Origin: Sulfurisoma sp.
GTDB lineage: Bacteria > Pseudomonadota > Gammaproteobacteria > Burkholderiales > Rhodocyclaceae
Assembly (NCBI GenBank): GCA_030691075.1
Contig: JAUYFI010000166.1
Location: forward strand, 1-40,148
Reading direction: 5' to 3'
Length of the DNA: 40,148 nucleotides
How positions within the stretch are numbered: the first letter of the stretch is position 1; each line of letters starts with the position of its first letter. The notes beneath the pieces are model-generated. The model made no database searches. It was not told where the DNA came from and saw only the letters and a program-made list of their open reading frames with translations. This document shows, piece by piece, positions 26,199-31,834 of this stretch. Position numbers and translations under genes: made by a program.

Positions 26199-26564
26199 TC
26201 AGTGCTCGCCTTTTGTCCGGCGCACGCCGGCCAGGCGATTGCCCTGCTTCTGCGGGCCGCCGCGGGGAAACAGGTCGTGCAGGTAATGGTTGTTGCCGCG
26301 CTCCGGCCCCCAGAGCACGGCAAAGTGCTTGATCATGGTGCGCACCTGCGGTTGCACCTGATGCTCGGTCTCGTATTCGCGAATGAAGCGGATGACCTGC
26401 CAGTGTTCGTCGGTCAGCGTCAGGCCCTCCAGCCGCGCCAGCGCAACGGCATAGTCCTCGGACCACTGGCTCATGTCCTGGATATAGCCTTCCTGGTCGG
26501 TCTTGACCTCGCGGTCTCCGACCTTGACGACGCGAATCTCGGTGGCGTAGGGGTTGGTGGTCAT
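26199..26564 (-). CDS. DsrC/TusE-family protein lacking the C-terminal cysteines
   Basis: A 121-residue protein with the DsrC fold pattern: VVKVGDREVKTDQEGYIQDMSQWSEDYAVALARLEGLTLTDEHWQVIRFIREYE, VQPQVRTMIKHFAV, YLHDLFPRGGPQKQGNRLAGVRRTKGEH. DsrC carries two conserved C-terminal cysteines and TusE one; both are replaced here, and the protein has no Cys at all. Cysteine-free members have been proposed to be regulatory (RspA-type). The start ATG at 26562-26564 lies 5 bp after the kinase/phosphatase stop, so the two form an operon beside the nitrate assimilation genes. A sulfur-relay role is ruled out by the missing thiols; a regulatory or nitrate-related role is inference. Confidence 0.88.
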   Translation of the reverse strand: MTTNPYATEIRVVKVGDREVKTDQEGYIQDMSQWSEDYAVALARLEGLTLTDEHWQVIRFIREYETEHQVQPQVRTMIKHFAVLWGPERGNNHYLHDLFPRGGPQKQGNRLAGVRRTKGEH

Positions 26565-26569
26565 GGGGA

Positions 26570-28261
26570 TCAACGGACAAGTAGTAGATAAAGCAGGAAG
26601 ATGTTCAGAACCAGCGACCCGGCGGCGAGCAGCTTGAGGGCGAGCTGCGGGTCGCGCTTGAGCAGCGGCGTGCGCCGCGCCACGCGCAGCGGGCGGTGGG
26701 CGCCGTGCTCGAGCGCGAGCAGGAACTCCTCGGCGGTCTCGAAGCGGTCGGCAGGCGCGCGCGCCACGGCCTTGAGCAGCACGGCCTCCAGCCATTCGGG
26801 GATGTCGGGACGCAGCCGCGTCGGCGGCACCGGGTCGCCAAACTTCGGATGCTGGAAGGGCTCGATCTCGCCGTAGGGATACTTGCGCGTGAGCAACTGG
26901 TAGAGCGTGACGCCGACGGCATAGAGGTCGCTCGACTCGCTGGCGGCGGCGCCGGCATACAGTTCCGGCGCCATGTAGCTGGGCGTGCCCGGGTTGTTGA
27001 TTTCGCCGAAGATCTCGGCGGCATCCTGGCCGTCGGCGGCGGCGACGCCGAAGTCGAGCAGGCGCAGGCGGCCGTCGGCGCCGAGGTGCAGATTGTCGGG
27101 CTTGACGTCGCGATGGACGATGGCGAGCCGGTGCAGCACGGCCAGCGCCTTGAGGGCGCGGGCGGCGAGGTCGGCCGCCTCGACCGGCGTGAAGCGGCGG
27201 CCCTGGGCGAGGTGGCGCGCGAGCGTCGCGCCCTCGTGCCAGCTCATCAGGTAGTAGAGGTGGCTACGCACCGGCCAGCTCACCACCTGTGGAAAGTCGG
27301 CGCTGGCGACACGCCGCGCCAGCCATTCCTCGTGCGCCAGCGCGGCGGCTTCGGCGGCATCCGCCGTGTCGCGCAGGGTCTTGAGCACGAAATGCTGGCC
27401 GCTGTCGACGGCGCGCACGCGATAGAGCAGGGTGACGCGCGACTCGTGCAGCACCTCGACGACTTCGAGGCCGTCGAGCGCCTGCCCCGGCTTGAGGCGC
27501 GGCGGCAGCGGCAGGGCATGGACGCGGGCGATGCTGTCGCGCAGCGTGTCGCGCGGCAGGCCGGTGACGCGCAGCACCAGCGCCGTGCAGTTGTCCTGCG
27601 CGCCAGCGCCCGTCGCTTCCATGGCGATGCGCGAGGCCAGATCCTCGGCCGGCGCGCCATCGGCCAGCAGCTTCGTCAGCTTCGCGTCGCCCAGCGTGCC
27701 CCAGACGCCGTCGCTCGCCAGCAGGAAGACATCGCCCTCGGCCAGTTCGCCATCGGAGTAGTCGACGCTGAGCTTCTCGTCGAGGCCGACGGCGCGCGAC
27801 AGCACGTTCTTGAGTTCCGGATGTTCCCAGACGTGGTCGGCGGTGAGCTGTGTCAGCTCGCCGCCGCGCAGCCGATAGATGCGGGTGTCGCCGACATGGG
27901 CGATGACGTATCGCCGCCCGCGCAGCACGATCGCCGACAGGGTGGTGGCCATGCCGGCGGTCTCGCGGGCGCGACGGCTGTGCGAGTAGAGCCAGCGGTT
28001 GAGCGCGGCGATGACCTTGTCCAACGCCTGCGGCACGCTCCAGGTGTCGGGCGTGGCGTAGTAGTCGGCGAGCAGGCTGCGTACGCAATACTCGGCGGCC
28101 TCGCGGCCGTTGGCGTGGCCGCCGACGCCGTCGGCCACGGCGGCGATCATGCCCTTGTTGTCGAGCTCGGCCCCTTCGGGCGTGGCGGCGGCGCAGTAGT
28201 CCTCGTTGCGCGGGCGCGGCCCGGCGAGCGAGGCGTGGCCGAGGGTGACGGTGAGGGGCAT
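26570..28261 (-). CDS. Bifunctional PP2C phosphatase-Ser/Thr protein kinase, membrane-anchored
   Basis: A 563-residue fusion. Residues 1-235 are a PP2C-type phosphatase (RPRNEDYC, ADGVGGHANG at 43-52, VGDTRIYRL, LASDGVWG, DNCTALVLRV). Residues about 255-515 are a Hanks-type kinase with the lysine in FVLKTLRD, HRDVKPDN near 381, DFGVAAADG near 400, and GTPSYMAPE. A single C-terminal helix (LAAGSLVLNIFLLYLLLV) anchors it in the inner membrane. Such fusions often accompany NarK-type nitrate transporters in betaproteobacteria. Here the gene is separated from narK only by the restriction-modification island. Repeat copy 8 is read as VASADF near residue 316, in the loop after helix C of the kinase. 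The DsrC-like gene follows 5 bp on. Confidence 0.92.
   Translation of the reverse strand: MPLTVTLGHASLAGPRPRNEDYCAAATPEGAELDNKGMIAAVADGVGGHANGREAAEYCVRSLLADYYATPDTWSVPQALDKVIAALNRWLYSHSRRARETAGMATTLSAIVLRGRRYVIAHVGDTRIYRLRGGELTQLTADHVWEHPELKNVLSRAVGLDEKLSVDYSDGELAEGDVFLLASDGVWGTLGDAKLTKLLADGAPAEDLASRIAMEATGAGAQDNCTALVLRVTGLPRDTLRDSIARVHALPLPPRLKPGQALDGLEVVEVLHESRVTLLYRVRAVDSGQHFVLKTLRDTADAAEAAALAHEEWLARRVASADFPQVVSWPVRSHLYYLMSWHEGATLARHLAQGRRFTPVEAADLAARALKALAVLHRLAIVHRDVKPDNLHLGADGRLRLLDFGVAAADGQDAAEIFGEINNPGTPSYMAPELYAGAAASESSDLYAVGVTLYQLLTRKYPYGEIEPFQHPKFGDPVPPTRLRPDIPEWLEAVLLKAVARAPADRFETAEEFLLALEHGAHRPLRVARRTPLLKRDPQLALKLLAAGSLVLNIFLLYLLLVR
27292..27313 (+). repeat. Dispersed repeat, copy 8 (inside the kinase gene)
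   Basis: GGAAAGTCGGCGCTGGCGAC followed by ACG. It is antisense to the host gene, which reads it RRVASADF. A-tract shortened to three A. Confidence 0.9.
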
Positions 28262-28322
28262 GGTGTTTGAGTTCAACGGCGCGCGACAGTCTGCGCGTCC
28301 GCTGGAACGATTTGTCGGGCGA

Positions 28323-29192
28323 TCAGATTTCCAGTGCGTCGTAAGCCGTTTTCCACTCCCGGACCAACTCGGGGAGCCGCGTAAGCACTTCGCGGCCGAA
28401 CACAACCTCATCGACGTAGCCCATGTGCAGCATGTCGATCATGCGGCATAGATACGAACGTCCGCACTCCCACCACGTGAAATAATCGTCGATGAACAAG
28501 ACATGCTGAACTTTGCGCTGGGCCGCGGTTTCCAGTTCTTCCAACTCCATGCCATCCAAGAGCGTTTCGTACACGCCGTCAGCCACGCGACTGCCGAACG
28601 TAGTGGTGTAGTAGTACTCCTTGATTTCCCAAATCGCAATGGGATTGACGACGGCAGGGAACGCGCCATCCACTCGCCGCGAGAGGGTACGCAGCGGCAT
28701 TGCGTCATGGGTCACCGTCGTCAGGCTGCGCGGATCGTAGTCGCACGGAGCACCGCCGATGTTTGCTTCCACCAACATGTTGACCATTCCCGTCAGGAAG
28801 GCGTGGTTCTTCTTCTCGCCCTTCTGCTTGTTCAGTGGCAGTGGACATTTCGGCTTCAACTTCTTCTTGAGTCGCTTGAACTCAATCTCGGCCGCGTCCT
28901 TCCGCATGAAATGTCCCTGCACCGTGTCATTCAACACGGCGGCCCGGAATGTGAAGTAGTCAAACAAACGTTGGCCGAAATCGGTCAAGCTGTCGTCCAC
29001 CCCTGCAATATGGGCCGTACCGAGACCAAGCCTGCCGAATTCCTGCCGGATGGCATTCAGCGCGGGAACCTTGATGGATTTGGCCCCGCGCTCGGTGTAG
29101 CCGACTTCTTGGCTGATCGTCCGGACGTTGGCCCAAAACTCCTTGGGCTGCGTAAGAAATCGAGGGTCAGCCTTCAAGATACCGCTCCACAA
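28323..29192 (-). CDS. Putative type II restriction endonuclease (PD-(D/E)XK)
   Basis: A 289-residue protein I do not recognise by family name. A nuclease site is visible: D175 (RRVDGAFPAVVNP) and E189-x-K191 (IAIWEIKEYYYTTTFGSRVADG), the D…ExK spacing of PD-(D/E)XK enzymes. Lys-rich stretches (FKRLKKKLKPK) could contact DNA. Together with the adjacent HTH regulator and adenine methylase it completes an R-C-M cassette, so a restriction role is inferred. The frame from TTG 29192 overlaps the regulator by 26 bp; an internal TTG at 29177 is an alternative start. Codon use is less GC-rich than the flanks, indicating recent gain. It ends 61 bp before the kinase/phosphatase start. Confidence 0.75.
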   Translation of the reverse strand: MWSGILKADPRFLTQPKEFWANVRTISQEVGYTERGAKSIKVPALNAIRQEFGRLGLGTAHIAGVDDSLTDFGQRLFDYFTFRAAVLNDTVQGHFMRKDAAEIEFKRLKKKLKPKCPLPLNKQKGEKKNHAFLTGMVNMLVEANIGGAPCDYDPRSLTTVTHDAMPLRTLSRRVDGAFPAVVNPIAIWEIKEYYYTTTFGSRVADGVYETLLDGMELEELETAAQRKVQHVLFIDDYFTWWECGRSYLCRMIDMLHMGYVDEVVFGREVLTRLPELVREWKTAYDALEI

Positions 29193-29382
29193 AGTCAGTC
29201 AACGAAATGCCCAATGCTTTGCACACAGCTTCCAGTTCGATCAGGTCGAGCCTCTGTTCGCCATTCTCGTACTTGGACACATAGGATTGCGTCTGACCGA
29301 CTTTCTCGGCAAGCTGGGATTGTGTGAGATTGGCATCCAGACGGACTTGTCGCAGCAGCGCGGCCAAGCGGCTTTTTTTCAT
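29167..29382 (-). CDS. XRE-type HTH regulator (controller protein)
   Basis: A 71-residue protein that is a single Cro/C1 helix-turn-helix: LLRQVRLDANLTQSQLAEKVGQTQSYVSKYENGEQRLDLIELEAVCKALGISLTDFVERYL. The QSQLAEKVGQTQSYVSKYE part holds the recognition helix. Small XRE proteins between R and M genes act as C proteins that time expression of the endonuclease. The ATG at 29382 is preferred over an upstream TTG at 29391. It overlaps the endonuclease gene and diverges from the methylase across a 64-bp AT-rich segment that probably holds its operators. Confidence 0.9.
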   Translation of the reverse strand: MKKSRLAALLRQVRLDANLTQSQLAEKVGQTQSYVSKYENGEQRLDLIELEAVCKALGISLTDFVERYLEG

Positions 29383-29404
29383 CCTTGCCAATGTAAATTC
29401 GATA

Positions 29405-29434
29405 TTGGAATATTCAAAATTAGAATGCTAGAAT
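29405..29434 (+). promoter_or_regulatory. Methylase promoter and likely controller operators
   Basis: In the AT-rich gap between the regulator and the methylase, TTGGAA (29405-29410) and TAGAAT (29429-29434) are 18 bp apart and suit a sigma-70 promoter. A second TAGAAT lies at 29421-29426, giving a direct repeat TAGAATgcTAGAAT. The palindrome GAATATTC (29408-29415) overlaps the -35. The methylase ATG is only 12 bases after the -10, so the message may be leaderless. A regulator bound here would block the -35/-10. Assignment is from pattern only. Confidence 0.6.
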
Positions 29435-29446
29435 TTCTCGGAATCC

Positions 29447-30376
29447 ATGAACACACCTACCATGCTCGCGCCCGCAGCCCAACGGCAACCTGAATTGTTC
29501 ACCCGCGAAGACGCGCCCCTGCCAACTTCGGGTGGCACAACACCGTTTCGTACCCAGCTCTTGAAGTGGGTGGGCAACAAGCAGAAGCAGGCCGACGCAA
29601 TCATCGGCTACTTCCCGGAGCGGTTCGGCACGTACTTTGAGCCGTTCTTGGGCAGTGGTGGCGTCCTGGGCGTACTGGCGCCAAAGAAAGCCGTGGCGAG
29701 CGATACCTTCGCACCGTTGGTTCATATCTGGCAGACCCTTCATGACGACAAGGAGGAACTGAAGCGGCAATATGCCGAACGCCATGCCCTGATTGCTCGG
29801 CTTGGCAAGAAGTCCGCTTATGAACAAGTGCTTGCCAGCTATAACGCGCGGCCCAATGGCGCCGATCTCGTTTTCCTCTGTCGCGCCTGTTATGGCGGGG
29901 TCGTTCGATTTCGCAAGAATGACGGATTCATGAGCACGCCTGTCGGCGCGCATGATCCCGTGTCGCCCGAGAGCTTTGGGACGCGAGTAGACATTTGGCA
30001 CGCGAGAACACACGCGACACACTTTCTACATCTGGACTTCGACGACGCAATGAATCGAGCACAACGGGGTGATCTGGTTTATTGCGACCCCCCCTACACC
30101 GATAGCCAAGCGATTCTTTACGGCGCACAGGCGTTCTCGTTGCAACGTCTTTTCGATTCCATCTCTGCGTGCAAGGCACGGGGGGTGTATGTGGCACTGA
30201 GCATTGACGGCACCAAATATTCGGGACGCAAGCTGTGCGATGTTTCGATTCCCGATGGACTCTTCGAACGTGAAGAGTTCGTCAAAGTCGGTCGCTCCAT
30301 GTTGAAACGTTTTCAAATGGACGGCCGAAGCCTTGAGGACCACGAAGTTCACGACCGCCTGTTGTTGACCTTCTGA
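29447..30376 (+). CDS. Dam-like DNA adenine N6-methyltransferase
   Basis: A 309-residue class alpha m6A methylase: LLKWVGNKQKQADAIIGYFPERFGTYFEPFLGSGGVLGVL (SAM-binding FLGSGG at 67-72), FLCRACYGGVVRFRKNDGFMSTPVG, and catalytic DPPY at 214-217 (GDLVYCDPPYTDSQ). It uses SAM to methylate adenine in a short target; the Dam/DpnM-like layout hints at a palindromic site, but the site cannot be read from sequence. It is divergent from the controller and convergent with narK, whose stop is 7 bp away. Lower GC than the flanks marks it as acquired with its R and C partners. Confidence 0.93.
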   Translation: MNTPTMLAPAAQRQPELFTREDAPLPTSGGTTPFRTQLLKWVGNKQKQADAIIGYFPERFGTYFEPFLGSGGVLGVLAPKKAVASDTFAPLVHIWQTLHDDKEELKRQYAERHALIARLGKKSAYEQVLASYNARPNGADLVFLCRACYGGVVRFRKNDGFMSTPVGAHDPVSPESFGTRVDIWHARTHATHFLHLDFDDAMNRAQRGDLVYCDPPYTDSQAILYGAQAFSLQRLFDSISACKARGVYVALSIDGTKYSGRKLCDVSIPDGLFEREEFVKVGRSMLKRFQMDGRSLEDHEVHDRLLLTF

Positions 30377-30383
30377 GGCCTAG

Positions 30384-31598
30384 CTAAATCCTTGCCGACG
30401 TCAGATGCGGCGAGCCCCAGGTGGTGCGCCAGCGCGTCTTGACGGACGAGAGGCCGACCAGCGCCAGCACGGACAAGGCGGCGAAGATCAGGAAGCCCGC
30501 CATGTAGCTGCCGGTGGCCTGCTTGGAGTAGCCGAGCGAGGAAGCGAGGTAGAAGCCGCCGACGCCGCCGGCCATGCCGACCAGGCCGGTCATGACGCCG
30601 ATCTCCTTGCGAAAGCGCTGCGGCACCAGCTGGAACACCGCGCCGTTGCCCATGCCCAGGGCCAGCATGGCGAGCACGAACACCGCCAGCGCCATCCATG
30701 CCTGGGGCAGGCCGAGGCTGACGATGGCGAGGAAGATCGCCGCCGCGACATAGACGACGGAGAGCGACTTGATGCCGCCGACGCGGTCGGACAGCGCGCC
30801 GCCGATCGGGCGCACCAGCGAGCCGGCGAAAACGCAGGCCGCCGTGAAGTAGCCGGCCGTCTTCGCGTCGAGGCCGTATTGGGTGTTGAAGTAGATGGTG
30901 AGACTGGCGGCCAGCCCGACGAAGCCGCCGAAGGTGACCGAGTAGAAGAACATGAACCACCAGGCGTCCTTGTCCTTGAGCACCCCCAGGTATTCGGCGA
31001 GGCGCTTGGGCGGCGGGCACTCGGGCGCGTCCTTGGCCATGAAGAGATACAGCACGAAGACCAGGCCCAACGGAATCAGCGCCAGGCCGAAGACGTTGAC
31101 CCAGCCGTAGGCCGCCGCCAGCCCGGGCCCGAACAGCGCGGCCAGCGCGGTGCCCGAGTTGCCGGCGCCGGCGATGCCCAGCGCCGTGCCCTGATGCTCG
31201 GGCGGATACCAGCGCGAGGCCAGCGGCAACGCCACGGCGAAGGAGGCGCCGGCGACGCCGAGGAAGAGGCCCAGCACCAGGGCCTGCTCGTAGCTGTGAA
31301 TGCCGAAATGCCAGGCGACGAACAGCGCGATCATCACGATGACCTGGCCGATGGCGCCGGTCAGTTTCGGTTTCAGATGGTCGACCATCAGGCCCATCGC
31401 CAGGCGCAGCACGGCGCCGGCCAGCACCGGCGTGGCCACCATCATGCCCTTCTGTGAGTGGGAGAGACCGAGGTCGGCGGCGATCTGCACGCCCAGCGGG
31501 CCGAGGATCACCCACACCATGAAGGCGAGATCGAAATAGAGAAAGGCGGCCAAGAGCGTCGGCGTGTGGCCGGCGGCGAGAAAGGATTTCCTGTCCAT
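30384..31598 (-). CDS. narK: NarK/NasA-type MFS nitrate/nitrite transporter
   Basis: A 404-residue protein with about twelve hydrophobic helices. The nitrate-porter signatures are present: TLLAAFLYFDLAFMVWVILGPLGV, GIAGAGNSGTALAALFGPGLA (the first Gly-rich nitrate signature), and GMAGGVGGFYLASSLGYSKQATGSYMAGF (the second). These import nitrate or exchange nitrite across the inner membrane. The ATG at 31596-31598 (MDRKSFLAAGHTPTLL) is chosen because the first helix follows. It diverges from nirB across 236 bp holding its own sigma-54 promoter (31637-31651). The frame stays open further upstream without sense. Confidence 0.94.
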   Translation of the reverse strand: MDRKSFLAAGHTPTLLAAFLYFDLAFMVWVILGPLGVQIAADLGLSHSQKGMMVATPVLAGAVLRLAMGLMVDHLKPKLTGAIGQVIVMIALFVAWHFGIHSYEQALVLGLFLGVAGASFAVALPLASRWYPPEHQGTALGIAGAGNSGTALAALFGPGLAAAYGWVNVFGLALIPLGLVFVLYLFMAKDAPECPPPKRLAEYLGVLKDKDAWWFMFFYSVTFGGFVGLAASLTIYFNTQYGLDAKTAGYFTAACVFAGSLVRPIGGALSDRVGGIKSLSVVYVAAAIFLAIVSLGLPQAWMALAVFVLAMLALGMGNGAVFQLVPQRFRKEIGVMTGLVGMAGGVGGFYLASSLGYSKQATGSYMAGFLIFAALSVLALVGLSSVKTRWRTTWGSPHLTSARI

Positions 31599-31636
31599 GA
31601 TGCGTACTCCAATATTGAAATCGATGGAGCTCTTAC

Positions 31637-31651
31637 GCAATGCCCGTGCCA
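31637..31651 (-). promoter_or_regulatory. Sigma-54 (-24/-12) promoter for narK
   Basis: The minus strand reads TGGCACGGGCATTGC, a perfect TGGCAC-N5-TTGC. The GG and GC dinucleotides have the required 10-bp spacing. Transcription would start near 31625, about 27 bases before the narK ATG. Confidence 0.85.
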
Positions 31652-31693
31652 TGTGCACCGCTGCACCGTTTAGCGGCGATTTCCACGGCGCGG

Positions 31694-31741
31694 CGCACCC
31701 GCAGCGTGCATGGACCCTCCTTGGCGCACCAGAACGGAGCA
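31694..31741. promoter_or_regulatory. Two tandem NtrC-like enhancer sites
   Basis: Site 1 (31694-31710) is CGCACC-N5-CGTGCA and site 2 (31725-31741) is CGCACC-N5-GGAGCA. Each matches 10 of 12 positions of the NtrC consensus TGCACC-N5-GGTGCA. Their centres are 31 bp apart, about three helical turns, the arrangement that lets NtrC dimers cooperate. They lie about 50-100 bp from both -24/-12 promoters. Confidence 0.7.
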
Positions 31742-31782
31742 GAAGACCTCTCATCCACGCGCCACGGTGGCGCATCACGGGG

Positions 31783-31797
31783 TGGCACAGCGCTTGC
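31783..31797 (+). promoter_or_regulatory. Sigma-54 (-24/-12) promoter for nirB
   Basis: TGGCACAGCGCTTGC, a perfect TGGCAC-N5-TTGC followed by A. The start site would be near 31809, leaving a leader of about 26 bases with AAGGA at 31824-31828 before the nirB ATG. Confidence 0.88.
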
Positions 31798-31834
31798 AAT
31801 GAGGGTGCGACCAGCTTCTATCCAAGGACCCACC

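Larger units (their letters stand above)
31599..31834. promoter_or_regulatory. Divergent narK-nirB control region
   Basis: A 236-bp gap between the narK and nirB starts with no gene of its own. From left to right it holds a minus-strand -24/-12 promoter, a direct repeat of TGCACC half sites (31653-31666), two NtrC-like inverted repeats, and a plus-strand -24/-12 promoter. This is the expected architecture for nitrogen-regulated, sigma-54-dependent expression of both arms from shared enhancers. Confidence 0.8.
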
